Notes: generated from the sequence alone by a model not told the origin. Shown: positions 32,751-46,874, counted from the stretch's first letter. The stretch is DNA of 64,000 nt from Platanthera guangdongensis (GCA_039583875.1 CM077153.1:68890482-68954481); one strand, 5' to 3'. Made by a program: numbers and translations.

Positions 32751-34770
32751 TGTTGGGAATATTGCCCTTAATGTTCACTAGATTTGATTTGAAGAGGCAT
32801 CACCATCAACACTAGAAGCATAGTTGTATTTGATGTTGGTTAAGCTCATCATGTGCAGGATGCTCTTTGGAACAAGATTAGACATATTGTCTAAGTGATT
32901 GTGATAGGTGGTCACAAGGTAGAGAAGTGTAGAGACAAAAATATGTCTAAGTCCACAGGCATTGAGTGAAGCCAATTCACTCAATGCCAGATGTCAAAGA
33001 TGAATGTTGGAAAGGCTAAAAATCATCTAAGTCCACAAGCGTTGAGTGAAGCTAGTTCACTCAATGCTAAATGCCAAAAAGCACTGAGTAAGGTGTGGAT
33101 AGTCAAAGCCCAGCAGTCTGCAAAGCAATTATGCGACTAAGCCCACTGACATTGAGTGAAGCCAGTTCACTCAATGACATATGTCAAAAGGCGTTGAGTA
33201 TAGCTGAGTAAAGGAAGGACTATCAAAGCCCAGCAGTTTGGAAGACAGAAATGCAGCTAAGTCCACAGGCGCTGAGTGAAGGTAGTTCACTCAACGCCAT
33301 ATAACAAGAAGCATAGAGTAAAGTTAAGTTTGTCAAAACCTCAGTATTAGCAAGCTGAAAAATTTCCTAAGTCCACAGGCGTTGAGTGAAGCCAGTTCAC
33401 TCAACGCCATATACCAAGCAGCATTGAGACAAGCTCAAGTAGTTGAAGATTCTGTCAAGAAATCTGTCTAAGTCCAGAAGCATTGAGTGAGAACAACTCA
33501 CTCAACGCACTCAATGCCTCAGTAAGCTGGCAGACTACAGAGAAGAGGCTAAGTACAAAAGCGTTGAGTGATGAAGCTTCACTCAATGCTCTCAATGACT
33601 GGCAAAAACAGAAAGTTGCGTCTAAGTACAGAAGCGTTGAGTGAAGCCAGCTCACTCAATGCCTCAACATGAAGACAAACAGAAGAATTTGTACAAGTCT
33701 AAAAGCATAGAGTGATGGATATTCACTCAACGCACTCAACGCCTAAGCAAGACATAAGAATTGGCCAAGTCCAGAGGCGTTGAGTGAAGCTAGTTCACTC
33801 AACTCACTCAATGCCTGATGGTGCAGAGAAAGTGGTTAAGTATAGATTCGTTGAGTGATGGCCATTCACTCAATGCACTCGACGCCTGGATTGAATATGA
33901 GAATTTGGCTAAGTCCACAAATGCTGACGTCAGCAAAAGTCAACAGGATTCAAATTAGTTGCGGGAAAGCTACAGAACAGGACAAATAGCGCCGTAGGTC
34001 TACATGAAGACTTTTTATATAAAAGCCAAGTTGCAGCCAACAACTACAATGGGGCCCACAGGTCATATAGCCGTTGGATGGCTAAAGATAAAAGGGATAA
34101 GGTTAGCAGATGCAAGATAACTTTTAGTGTATTCTCATTTCGAACAGTTGCGGCGAAACTTCTTCTTCCTCGCCATTGTAGCTAAGCTCGAAGTTAAATC
34201 AGCTGATCTAAAAGTTCATTCAAGTTAGCTGTAGCAATTTTTTCTGTATAGTAAGTTCAGATAAGGTTCTGATAAAGAAGAATAACCAGTGCTTTCAGGT
34301 TTCTGCAGGTCCAAGTTAGCTGATTGAAGAACACAAGTACTGTCAAATCTTCAGTCTTCTTCAACAAGTTTAGAAACAAGTTTCTGAGTTACTTCCAGCA
34401 CAAGCTCCAACTTATTGAAGATCATTCTCTTGCTGCTGAGAAGAAGATAGGGATGAGGTAAACTCAGCTCAGGAGGCAGGCAAAGAGAAATTTCTCTGGT
34501 GTCAAATCAACCACACCAACCAACCCTTTAATTTCTGTAGGATCCTTTTGGATCTAAGTTGTAGGCTTGATTTATAAAGGCTGAGGTAGGATCCTATTTT
34601 GGATCTTAGGTATGGCTGTTTAACCTGAGGTAGGATCCTTGTGTGGATCTGAATGTAGGGCATGTGTGCCTTAGGTAGGGTCTTTGGCCTGAGGTAGGAT
34701 CTTAACAGATCTGAGCTATAAGAGAGTTTTACTCTCTGAGTTGTAGTGCTAACCTCCATAGCCAGAGATA
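32751..34770 (+). repeat. 5' LTR of element H, 3' end deleted
   Basis: Starts TGTTGGGAATATTGCCC. Palindrome-rich block at about 32940-33900, then a block of short AGGATC-(C/T)TT-GGATCTGAGGTAGG repeats (34540-34740), as in the 3' LTR. The final segment of the 3' LTR copy (41760-41976) is missing here; the sequence passes straight into gag. Confidence 0.8.
32940..33900. repeat. Iterated GCGTTGAGTGAA...TTCACTCAACGC palindromes
   Basis: About a dozen degenerate units. Each has a dyad (GTTGAGTGAAG-n-TTCACTCAAC) followed by a 30-60 bp spacer that usually ends CTAAGTCCA. The 3' LTR has the same structure at 40080-40690. Confidence 0.92.
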
Positions 34771-34794
34771 GGTATCAGGGCCCCTCTATTACAC

Positions 34795-36114
34795 TCAGAC
34801 AGTTATTCAGAGGTGGATGATGAGGATGAAGAAGATGCCTACAGCTGCTATAGGCTGATGGCATTGACTGATGAGGAATCCAACCAGGATTAGCGTGGTC
34901 AAACCAAGATAAATTCTCTATCAAGCTCTTCTTCTTAGTCTGGATATGAGACTAGTCCCTGTATAGAAGATTCTTTATATAGTGGTGAAGATGATTCTGA
35001 ATCAGAAGGAGATATCAATCAATTAATTGACAGATATGGTGAACTCCTGGATGCATTTAAGAGGTGCATGAAGTTGACTAAAAAGCAAGCTGTGGAGATT
35101 GCCTCTCTTCAGCTAGCTATTGCCCAACTGACAGAAACAACAACTCTGCTAGATCAAAAAGCAAGGGAAGTTAGTCAACTGAGAAACATCACTCTCATTT
35201 AGATTAGCACCATCAAGTTCAAGAATAGTCTCATAAGGGACCTTGAAGAGAAGCTCTAGAGGGAGAAGAGAATTGTGGCTAGTTTTCTAAGACCAATACT
35301 ATGTTACCCTTGATAGACTCCTTCTCCTCTCAGAAGGGTAAGAAGGGGTTGGGATTCAAGGGAAGCACAAGGGTTGCTCCTTCCAAAGAGAAGGGCAAAG
35401 CTCCATCTCAGCCTCTTTCCTCCGTGCCTCCCATTCATTATAGTGAAGTTCAGTTACCTTCAAATATGTATGACCAAGAAAGCATCTTTGGTCACTGGAT
35501 GAATGGCAGATCCACCGGTATGAACAAAAGTATTCACAACCATGGTGGAAGGTATAGCAGGCTGAGTGCCTTCAAGGCTGCCCATGAAGAAATTCAAATG
35601 ACCCATCCTGGACTATTTATCTTTGGTGCTCCACTCCCCACTCTCAAGAATGTGGCTGCAGCCAAGCTTCAGAACCATACACCTAAGACTCAGACTAAGG
35701 GACAATCTATCAGCAAGCCCGATTTGGGAATTTCTGATGTCATCAAGAACATGTTTTCTGCAAAGAAAATGGTTGTTGATGGAACTCAAAACTGGCTAAA
35801 TAAGCAAGCTAGAAGACTTTCCTTCAGTTATATCCTTGCTGAAAGGAATCTGAAGAAGGTTGCTGCTCCTCTTCCTACTGTTCAGTCTGCACCTAACCAA
35901 ACTACAGGGCCTACATAGAAAAGAAGATATAACATTCATGAATGTCGGTGTTGTGGCAACATGGGCCACTTTGCTGTAGACTGCTGGCATAATCCAAGTG
36001 TGCCAAGAGCAGTTGTTAGTCCACCAGTCAGAAAAGCTGATGGTAGACACGTTCATTTTCAGACTAACATGAACCTAGGACCCAATAGATATTGGGTTCC
36101 TAAGGCAACCTAAA
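34795..36114 (+). pseudogene. Gag, N-terminally deleted (element H)
   Basis: What remains is an acidic segment (YSEVDDEDEEDAYSCYRLMA), a coiled coil (INQLIDRYGELLDAFKR and on to about 35270) and a long basic open stretch at 35301-35918. A CCHC zinc knuckle CRCCGNMGHFAVDC follows after a TAG (35943-35985), then NLGPNRYWVPKAT. The UBN2-like N-terminal core is missing. The order acidic, coiled coil, knuckle is typical of SIRE-type gag. Several in-frame stops and at least one frameshift near 35295. Confidence 0.78.
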
Positions 36115-37376
36115 TTGTGTGATACAGGTTAGTCCAAGTTCCCAAACCCACATATTGTACTTGGACAGTGATTGTTCCGGGAACATGATTGGGACAGGAG
36201 AAACTTAAAGGAGTACACTCCAGTGAAAGATAGACCCAAGGTTATCTTTGGAGGTTTAGATAGAGGGGTGACTAGAGGCTATGGTAAGATTACTAATGAC
36301 ATAATCACCATCACAAAAGTGGCTTATGTTGAAGGGTTGCAACACAACCTCATAAGCATAAACCAACTCTCTGATCTTGGCTATGTTATTATCTTCCACA
36401 AGGATAAGTTTCAGATTAAGAGGTCAAATGACCAAGAGGTCATCTTGACAAGTACTAGGAGTGGAAATGTTTATTGTTTAAACTTTCTTTATTTAGATAC
36501 AGACACTCCTATTTGTCTAGTGGAAAATGAGAAAGTCTCATATTATGTCTAATGGCACAAGAGGCTAGCTCATTTGAATTACAAGACTATTGGCAAGCTC
36601 TTTAGTCAAGAGCTATTTAGGAATGGTCCTAATGTGAAGTGCACCAAGGAGGGTATTTGCTCAGCATGCCAAACGGGCATGCAGACCAACTCCTCCTTCA
36701 AGGGCATTGGGACCAAAGACTCTGTGAGGTGTTTGTACCTCTTGCATATGAACTTGTTTGGCCCTATGCCAGTTCATAGTAGTGGTAGGAAAGTCTACAC
36801 CGATGTGGTGGTTGATGAATATTACAGGTATGCTTGGGTGTTCTTTCTTAAGAAAAATAATGAAACCCTTGATGTCTTCATGAAGTTTGTCAAGCAAATT
36901 CAGAATGAGTTTGATAGTACTGTGGTCAAAATCAGAAGTTACCATGAGACTGAATTCCAGTCTGATATCATGATATAGTTCTGTAAAGAGCTAGGTATTC
37001 ATCAAGAATTTTCTTCTCCAAGAACACCCTAGTAAAATGGGATTATTGAGAGGAAAAATAGAACTCTCATAGAGGCTGAAAGGACTTTGTTGAGTGACAC
37101 GTATCTACCAGAATATTTCTGGTCTAAGGTATTAAATACTGCATGTCATGTCCTCAACAGAGCCTCTATCACCAAGAGCCTCAAGAAGACTCCCTATGAG
37201 ATCTTAAAAAGCAGAAAACCAAATTTGGGCTATCTCAGAATCTTTGGTAGTAAGTGTTATGTGCTCCATAATGGAAATTCCTATGTGACTAAGTTTGCTG
37301 CCAACTCCTTTGATGGAATTTTTGTTGGGTACAACAATCATAGTAAATTCTATAGGGTATACAACTTGAAAAGCTA
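36115..37376 (+). pseudogene. Protease remnant, pre-integrase and integrase (element H)
   Basis: At about 36165 the protease active site reads Asp-Ser-Asp rather than Asp-Ser-Gly and is out of frame with what follows. GYGKITNDIITI, YVEGLQHNLISINQLSD and RSGNVYCLNF continue it. Pre-integrase is WHKRLAHLNYKTIGKL with CSACQTG. The core has LHMNLFGP, where the first Asp is Asn. It continues RSYHETEFQS and VVVDEYYRYAWVFFLKK, then GIIERKNRTL with Glu. Stops at 36549-36551, 36976-36978 and near 37030. Confidence 0.82.
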
Positions 37377-37799
37377 AGTTGTAGAAGAATCTTTGCATGT
37401 AGTATTTGATGAGTCTAGCATGATTAACAGTGAGTTGTCAAGCTCCTCTTCTAGTACTGCAGGTACAGAACAAATGTTGGACCAGCTATCTCTCAAAGAA
37501 GCTGCTCCATTAGTCAAAGATAAAGTTGATGGAATGGATATTCCAGTAGAAGGACTGCAAGACACAAGTGAGGTGGATGAAGATCAATAAGAAGCTGCCA
37601 CTGTAGCTAATGTTGAAGCAAGATTGCCTCCAGCAGTCAGACATCTAAGGGATCATCCAAGACATCAGATCATTGGTGATGTCAGCCAAGGATTATTGAC
37701 CAGGAGTAGAAGTATCAACACAACACTCTACTCAAGCTTTATGTCACAGGTTGAGCCAAAGAAATTTGAAGAGGCTAACATAGATCAGTTCTGGATTGT
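37377..37799 (+). pseudogene. Integrase-RT linker (element H)
   Basis: Acidic, Ser-rich linker (SSSSSTAGTEQMLDQL, VEGLQDTSEVDEDQ) ending in RHLRDHPRHQIIGDVSQGLLTRS, the motif that precedes RT in SIRE-like copia elements. One TAA at 37588. Confidence 0.75.
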
Positions 37800-38720
37800 T
37801 GTTATGTAAGAAGAACTGAACCAGTTTAAGAGATGTAAGGTCTGGAAGCTGGTTCCCATACCACAAAGATATAATGTCATTGAAGTCAAGTGGATTTACA
37901 GGAATAAACTTGATAAACATGGCATTAAAATCAACAATAAGGCCATGCTAGTAGCTAAGGGGTACAAACAAGAAGAAGGTTTTGATTTTGATCAAACCTT
38001 TGCCCCTGTAGCAAGATTGGAAGCCATCAGAATGTTCCTTACATATGATGCACACAAGGGATTCAAGGTCTACTAGATGGATGTGAAGTCTGCCTTCCTG
38101 AATTGTGACTTAAAGGAAGAAGTCTATGTTGAGCAGCCTCCAGGTTTTGTTGTTCCTAACTCAAATGATTCTATTTATAGACTTAGGAAAGCTCTACATG
38201 GGCTGAAGCAAGCCCCTAGAGCATAGTATGAGACTTTATCTTGCTTCCTCATTGAAAAAAATTCTCAAGGGGGAAGATAGATAAGAACATATTCCTAAGG
38301 GAATTTAAGGGTAAGATCATCCTAGTCCAGATATATGTAGATGACATTATATTTGGATCTATAGATGACAACCTTTGCAGGAAGTTTGCCAAACTTATGT
38401 AAGGGAAGTTTGAGATGAGTAGTATGGGTGAATTTAAGTTCTTCATGAGACTCCAAGTAAGACAAACTGATGGTGGCTTGTCCATATCTCAATCTAAGTT
38501 TACCAGAGAGTTAATCAAAAAGTTTGGTATGGAGACTGCCTCCACCATGAAAACTCTCAGGGGGTCAAGCATGCTTATAAGAAAAGATGAGGCAGGGAAA
38601 CCTGTTGATGAAACTTTGTATAGAGGGATAATTGGCTCCCTTATATATCTAATTACAAGTAGGCCAGACATCATGTATGCTATATATGTTTGTGCTAGAT
38701 ATCATGCTTGCCCTAAATAA
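37800..38720 (+). pseudogene. Copia reverse transcriptase (element H)
   Basis: Motifs in order: [62 protein letters not shown], the catalytic YVDDIIFGSIDDNLC with both Asp intact, and SGFSISQ-like GGLSISQSKFTRELI. Then YRGIIGSLIYLITSRPDIMYA. Stops at 37807, about 38075, 38226 and 38400, plus a frame change near 38260, make it inactive. Confidence 0.88.
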
Positions 38721-39257
38721 TCTCACTACTCAGCTGCAAAGAGGATTTTGAGGTATCTTAAGCACGCCAGATCTTGGCCTATGGTACCCTAGGAATGGGG
38801 AGTTTGAACTAACAGGCTATTCAGATGCAAATTTTGCAGGCTGCAAAGAGGACATGAAGAGCACTTCTGGCACCTGTTAGTTCTTGGGAGGAAGACTAGT
38901 GTCTTGGAGCAGCAAGAAGCAAACAAGTGTTGCAATCTCAACTACAGAGTTAGAGTACATCTCAGTAGGTAGCTGCTGTGCTCAGTTGCTGTGGATCCAT
39001 CATCAGCACCAGAATTATAACCTCTAGATAAGTAGAAGTCCCTTATATTGTGATTCTACTAGTGTCATCTCAATTGCTAGGAATTCTTTCTCATACCGCA
39101 GGACTAAGCATATTGAGATAAGATATCATTTCATTAGGGGGTATGTAGAATTTGAAGATATCAACCTTGAGTTTGTCCCTATAAATAAGCAAGTGGCTGA
39201 CATCTTCACTAAGCCACTAAATGAAGTAAAGTTTAACACCTTCAAATTTGAGTTGTG
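38721..39257 (+). pseudogene. Copia RNase H (element H)
   Basis: Reads LTGYSDANFAGCKEDMKSTSG, WSSKKQTSVAISTTELEYIS, SCCAQLLWIHHQ, YCDSTSVISIARNS, RTKHIEIRYHFIRGYVE and VADIFTKPL. Catalytic Asp/Glu positions are present; several TAG/TAA stops interrupt. It is the normal C-terminus of copia pol. Confidence 0.87.
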
Positions 39258-39887
39258 AATGTTGAACCTGGTATAGCTCCAGTTGATCCTCATGTTGTTG
39301 CAGGTTATACTATTTCCTGCTGGTGGAATTGTTCTTCAGTGCAATGAAGACTTTTCAAGTGGTATACCTTCAATGACATCATGTTCAAGTGCTATCCAGA
39401 CTAGTATAGACCAGAGTGTCTACTAGGAAGTATGATAGAGGATGCTTCAGTTGAGGGGGAGCAATTCCAGCACTTGTAGAGGTAGATTCAAGTGGTTTCC
39501 TATAGAGAGGGAGCAACACACCTCTAGTACTCTCAAGTGGTTCAACTGCTGCAAGAGTTGCTTATCTGTACTCAAAAAGGGGGAGCAGATAATCAGAGCC
39601 TCCCTGACTATTTACAGAAGTAAAAAGGGGGTAGAGAAGGATATAAAAAGAGAAGGATATAAGTGGTATCAGATCTATGGGAAGGGAGTGATCAAAATGA
39701 TCAAGGCCAGGTAGCAGCAATTCAGAGGGAGTAGGTATGATGATGTTAACCCTACAGGTAAGGAAAGTGTGGTAACTATAACTTGTTATAAATTCTCCAA
39801 GTTATGTTTTATTATTGCATATGTGAGTATGTGTCATTGACTCAGTATTTTGATTGAGGGTTTTGACTTCTTCAAATAGGGGGAGAT
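39258..39887 (+). other. 3' untranslated region and polypurine tract (element H)
   Basis: About 630 bp between RNase H and LTR, with several AGGGGGAGCA-like purine runs. The last, CAAATAGGGGGAGATT (39874-39887), abuts the LTR and is the likely priming tract. No gene seen. Confidence 0.75.
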
Positions 39888-41976
39888 TGTTGGGTCCATT
39901 GCCCATAATGTCCCAGATTTGAAGAAGATTTGAAGAAGTCAAACATGTCAATGATATACATAGTGTTGTATTTGATGTATATTCAAGTTTATGCATGCAG
40001 GTTCGTCCTTAAAACATTGATAGGATAGGTATTCCAAGTGATGTGACAGGTGGTCACAAAGTTAAGATGTGGAGAGACTGAAATCAGTCTAAGTACACAA
40101 GCATTGAGTGAAGATAGCTCACTCAACGCTAGATAAGTAGAAGCGTTGAGACAAGCTCTATCAGTCAAATCCTAGAGAGAAGAAAAACATAAAAATTTAT
40201 CTAAGTACAAAAGTATTGAGTGATGAAGCTTCACTCAATGCTCTTAATGCCATAAATCAAGATTCGTCAAGTATTGCTGAATCTGTCAACGCTTAAGTAT
40301 TGTCGAGCTGAATATTTGACAAAGTCCAAAAGCTTCGAGTGAACACAATTCACTCGATGCCAAAGCAAAAGCATTGAGTCTTGCTGCTTCAGTCAAAGCC
40401 TAAGAAGAAGATAGAAATTTACTAAGTCTAGAAGCGTTGAGTGAAGCCAGTTCACTCAACGCCCAATAAAGAAGACAGGAAAAAGCATAATGCATTGAGT
40501 GAGGCCAGCTCACTCAATGCCTTCAGACAGGTGAAGAAATGACTAAGTGTAAAGCATTGAGTGAAGCCATTGCACTCAATGCTCTCAATGCCTATGATGT
40601 AGAATGATTCAGACAGTTGACTAAGGGTTTTATCATTGAGTGAAGTTTGTTCACTTAACACACTCAACGCCTAGAGTGGATTTCAGAAATTGTCTAAGTC
40701 TATAACCGATGACGTCAACCAAAGTCAATATAAGTCAACATCGTTCAAAATACTTGCGGGAAAGCTTCATAACATGACAAATACTTCCAGAAATCTACTG
40801 TATGTCTTCTTCCATTAAAGCAAGGTGTAACAGTCAACTGCGGGTGGTCCCCACTACTTCTTGCAGTCGTTAATCAGCGAAAGATAAAATGGACAACTTA
40901 TGAAGGTTGAACTTAACTTTTAGGGTTTTGTTTCAAAAAGAAAAAAGAGCGGTTGGACTTCATCTTCCTCACCATTGCTGCCTGGGAAGAGCTTGAAGTC
41001 GATCAACTGAACTAAAAGTTCAGTCCAGTTAGTTGTATCATCTTTAGTCTTCTACAACAAGTTCAAAAACACTTCTGATAAAGAAAGAGAGGTGAGCCTT
41101 CAGTATTCTACAGGTTCAGGTTAGCTGTTTGAAGAACTCAAGACCTAGCAGATCTTCAGTCTTCTACAGCAAGTTCAGAAATAGTTTTCTGAGATACTTC
41201 CAGTAGAGGTAGCCATTTATTTAAGAACATTTTTCTGCTGATGTGAAGATAGTTAGATCTGAGATAACTCAGCTCTAGTAGCAGACACAGAGAAATTTCT
41301 CTATGTCAAATTAATTAAAACCATTGTACTTCTGTAGGATCCTTTTGGATCTCAGCTGTAGGAGTGTTATACTCTCTTAGAGTAGGATCCAATTTGGATC
41401 TGAGGTAGGGCTCTTGAGCCTGAGATAGGAGAGTCATTATCTATGAGTTGTAGGGCACTTGTGCCTGAGTTGTAGGATCCTTTGGATCTGAGGTAGTGCC
41501 TTTATGTCTGAGCTGTAGGAGAGTCATTCTCTCTGCAGTAGGATCCTTTGTGTATATGAGGTAGGGCTGTCCTCCCAGCCTGAGTTGTAGGGCCTTTGGG
41601 CCTGATGTAGGTGATCAATTAATCACTAAGTTGTAGGAGAAAGTTTGCTCCGAGGTAGGTCTTTGGCCTGAGTTATAAGTCTTGGAGGAGACTGAGTGGT
41701 GTAAGCTCTTAGAACTGAGTTTTGGAGAAGTGCCTTGTCTAACTAGAAGTTAGATAGGTGGGAGGAGAGTGGACATAACCATAATCTGGGGAACCACTAT
41801 ATATTCTGTGTATGCTTCTTGTGTTGTTTCTTTCTTGCATGTTGTGTGTTTCTTGAAAGCAGAAAATTACTAACACACTAAGCACTTAAAGAAGAAATTA
41901 AAAAAAGTCACAAGAGACTAAGAAACCTATTCACCCCCCTCTAGGTTGTTAGCTACCTTGAAAACAAAGACTTTCA
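39888..41976 (+). repeat. 3' LTR of element H
   Basis: Starts TGTTGGGTCCATTGCCC. It repeats the structure of the 5' LTR: dyad block 40080-40690, then short GGATCTGAGGTAGG repeats (41330-41700). The end at 41976 (CTTTCA) is set by analogy with LTR E. Confidence 0.75.
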
Positions 41977-43589
<1,613 letters not shown>

Positions 43590-43960
43590 AGGATATGAAG
43601 TCAAGAGTTTGATTTTGATGCATCAATGCTACCGATATCAGAATTTGATGTGATCTTTGACATGAATTGGCTTTTGAAGTACTGTGCATGCAATGATTAC
43701 AATTTGAAGGAAGTCGCGCAGGGGAAAAACACTTAATGTGAGACTACATTTTTTGGTATGAAAGGATCGAGCAAAATATTGATGTCTGCTCTCCAAGTAG
43801 CTAAGGCGGTTTGGAAAAGCGTGAAGTTGTTCTTCATGCTATTTGAGGCTGCAGAGCCCAAGACTCGTTTGAGTGATATTCCTTTCATATCAGAGTTTGC
43901 AAATGTGTTTCTAAAGGATCTCCCCAGAGCTCTACCTCGGCGAGAGATCGACTTCACTAT
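43590..43960 (+). pseudogene. Protease remnant and protease-RT linker (element I)
   Basis: ISEFDVIFDMNWLLKYCACND matches the second half of gypsy protease; the active-site DTG is not seen. FFGMKGSSKILMSALQ and SDIPFISEFANVFLKDLPR follow, matching the linker before RT in element B. Confidence 0.75.
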
Positions 43961-44820
43961 TGAGCTTCTGCTATGTGCCAAACATGTGGCATGCTCTCTG
44001 TACAAAATAGCACCAATGGAGATGGCAGAGTTGAGGGTTCAGTTATAAGAGTTATTGGAGCAAGGCTATGTATGTCCAAGTTCATCCCCTTGGAGTGCAC
44101 TGATCACCTTTGTAAAGAAGAAGGATGGAAAATTACGCATGTGTATAGTTTTCTGGTAACTGAATAATCTGATGGAGAAGAATAAATATCTGATTTCGAG
44201 AATCTGTGACTTGTTTCATCTGCTAGTTAGATCGACTGTATACTCAAAGCTGGATTTAAAATCCGGTTACCACCAATTAAGGATCAGGGAAAGTGATATT
44301 ACTAAGACGGTGTTTAGTACCCGATATGGGCACTTTCAGTTCACGGTGATTTATATTTGGGCTAACAAATGCAAAAACCAGTATTCAAGGACTTGTTGAA
44401 CAAAACGTTCTAAAAGTATCTTGACCATTTTGTGATTGTCTTTTTAGATGATATACTGGTGTACTCTCAGTCAGAAGAAGAACACATGGTTCACTTATGC
44501 ATTATTATGGATAACCTACGGAGGAGTTAAGTGTATGCCAGTTCTCTAAGTGTGGGTTTTGGCTAGCATCTATGACATTCCATGGTCATTTGGTAAGTGG
44601 AGAGGACAACATAGTGGATCCAACAAAGATAATTGTTATATGAGAGTGGCCTATACTAAAAACTGTGGTGGAAGTCTGAAGTTTCTTAGGACTTGCAGGC
44701 AACTAAAAGCTCTTTGTAGATGAATTTTTGTGGATAGCTCTACCTTTCACGACCTTGACGAGGAAGGATCAAAAATATATTTGGTCACCGGCATGTGCAT
44801 GAGCTTTTGAGGTGTTGTAG
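43961..44820 (+). pseudogene. Reverse transcriptase (element I)
   Basis: Pieces in several frames: [57 protein letters not shown], then [20 protein letters not shown] with the catalytic IDD-type box (here LDD). A frameshift near 44355 removes the MPFGLTNA motif and stops are frequent after 44530. Confidence 0.82.
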
Positions 44821-44826
44821 AGTTGT

Positions 44827-45250
44827 TTGACCATGACTCCAATTTTATGTTATCTATGTGGTGTGAAACGCTATGAAATCTACAGTGATACCTCAAAGAG
44901 CGACTTAGGTTGTGTTCTTCTTCAGTTTGGAAAGATTATTTATTATGCCACTCCCCAGTTGAAAGTGTATGAGCGGAACTATCTCGCCCATGACTTGAAA
45001 TTAGCATATGTGATATTCGCTCTTAAGTTATGGAAACATTACTTGTATGGTATGAAGATTGAAATCATTACGGACTATAAGAACCTTATGTATCTGTTAA
45101 ATCAGAAGGGACTTAACATGCGACAAAGGAGGTGGATGAAGTTCCTTGGGGACTACACCTTCGATATTCATTATACCCGGGAAGGGAAATGTTGTCGCCA
45201 ATGCATTGAGTCCAAGTACCATAATACGAGTAAATTGGATTCAAATGCAT
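44827..45250 (+). pseudogene. RNase H domain (element I)
   Basis: An open stretch of 141 codons with EIYSDTSKSDLGCVLLQF (Asp), RNYLAHDLKLAYVIFALKLW, where the usual Glu is Lys, and IEIITDYKNLMYLLNQKG, then MRQRRWMKFLGDYTFDIHY. It shifts frame near 45175. Confidence 0.83.
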
Positions 45251-45259
45251 GATAAAAAT

Positions 45260-46190
45260 CTAATTCGTGGCTTGGAAGACTTGGAGATCTCTTGCATTGA
45301 GAAGAGAACAATAACAATTGCATGCTTGAACTGGACGGAGGTGCAGTGTGATCTTGCAGACAAAGTTCGACAAGCATTGGAGCTTGATGAGAGCTTGAAT
45401 CACTATATAGCAGAGACCGTGGATGAGTCTAAAAATGAGTTTTCCTTTGAGAACCGTCTTTTGTGGAAAGACAGTCAACTGTGTGTTCCACACTTTGAAA
45501 AATTACGGGATGAGTTGATGTATGAGACACATTTGATCAAGTACCCAATCCACCCTGTGAGCACAATGATGTTTAAAGATATGAAGAAACGTTTTTGGTA
45601 GTCGGGTTTGAAGAACGACATAGCCCTTTACGTGGCGAAGTGACACTTGCGCACTTGTGATGGCAGAATGTCAGAAACATGGTGGATTTTTGAAGTTTTT
45701 GTCAATTCTAGAATGGAAGTTTGATGTTATCTCAATGGATTTCGTGCATGGCTTAACAAGATCGTGACATGGGAATGAACCTTCTGAGTGATTGTAGACC
45801 ATTTGAAGAAAGTGTCTCACTTCATTCCAAACTAGAGAGACGATTTAGTGGAAAAGTATGCAAAACTCTATGTGGACAACATAGTATGACTGTATGGTGT
45901 GCCTTGTAGCATCGTAAGTGACCGAGATGCACACTTTATATCAAATGATTGGAGACAAATCTACAAACTTTTGGGTACCAAGTTGAAGTTTATCACGACC
46001 ATCCATCCTCAAATAGAAGGGCAAATCGAAAGAACCAATAGAACTATGGAGGAAATGCTTCAGATGTGCGCCTTGGATTTCAGAAAGAGGTAGGAGGACC
46101 ATCTCTCTATGATTGAATTCGCCTAGAACAACAACAACAACTACCAAGCAAGTATAAAAATGACGCCCTTCGAGGCCCTATATGTTAAGA
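45260..46190 (+). pseudogene. Integrase (element I)
   Basis: 45146-45601 ends in the zinc region (YETHLIKYPIHPVSTMMFKDMKKRFW). The Cys pair is lost around 45650. First Asp in ISMDFVHG near 45740, second in IVSDRDAHFISNDW, Glu in EGQIERTNRTMEEML (45899-46093). Many stops and frameshifts. Confidence 0.83.
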
Positions 46191-46319
46191 AGTGACATAG
46201 TCCCTTGTCTTGGGTGGAAACGGGTGAAACGAAGTTACTAAGTGAAAGGACGACGATGATACAAATTTGACGATTCGAACAATCCAGGAACGATTACATA
46301 TTGCTCTGGATATGCATGT

Positions 46320-46780
46320 CAAATAATACAACACCAAGCACAGAAATATCAAGTTCGCCGTGGGAGACTGGGTGTACTTGAAGATAAAGCCAATCAAGGT
46401 TGTATTGAGCATTCGATGCTTAAAAAAGCTAAGTCCGAGATACCTTGGTCCATTTAAAATTTTGGAGCGTGTTAGTGAAGTTTCCTATCAGCTTGCTCTT
46501 TTGTGACAATTGAGCGATATACATGATGTGTTCTACATATTAGTGCTTAGAAAGGCTGTGCAAGAGCCCACTTAAGTGGCTGTGGATAAACAGGTGCTAG
46601 TCGATGGTTGGCTAAAGATGAAAGTCACGCCCATTCGTACCGAATGCACTAAAATCAAATAGTTACAAAATAAGGTGATCAAGATGGTCAAAGTCTGCTG
46701 GGATAATTGCGGTTGCAAGGAACTTTCATGGGAGTGAGAGCAAACCATGCTTGAGGAGTTTCCCGAGCTATTCTGCTAAG
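46320..46780 (+). pseudogene. Integrase C-terminal and chromodomain-like tail (element I)
   Basis: LKKLSPRYLGPFKILERVSEVSYQL, then the degraded FHISVLRKAVQEP region, and VIKMVKVCWDNCGCKELSWE with EEFPELF. The tail parallels that of element B. Stops at 46503 and 46737. Confidence 0.72.
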
Positions 46781-46874
46781 GTACCATTTATGTTATGTAC
46801 CTTTTATTGTATATTTTTGAACTCTTTCAAATCTTTGGAATTGTGAGATGAAATTTCATCAAGAGAAGGAAATT

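Larger units (their letters stand above)
32751..41976 (+). mobile_element. Element H: SIRE/Maximus-like Ty1/copia element
   Basis: Both LTRs (32751-about 34770 and 39888-about 41976), gag, protease, integrase, RT and RNase H in copia order on the plus strand. The 5' LTR has lost its last ~200 bp, together with PBS, leader and N-terminal gag. Many stops, mainly TAG and TAA, break pol. LTRs begin TGTTGGG and diverge clearly from each other, so the insertion is old. I found no target duplication. Confidence 0.85.

Noticed and set aside
32940..33900. CRISPR-like array (dyad repeat plus spacers)
   Set aside because: Plant nuclear context, degenerate repeats, variable spacer length, same structure in both LTRs of a copia element. 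Not a CRISPR array.
34769..34785. GGTATCAGGG as primer binding site of element H
   Set aside because: The 3' end of the LTR is deleted here and acidic gag sequence follows at once with no leader, so the match is probably accidental.
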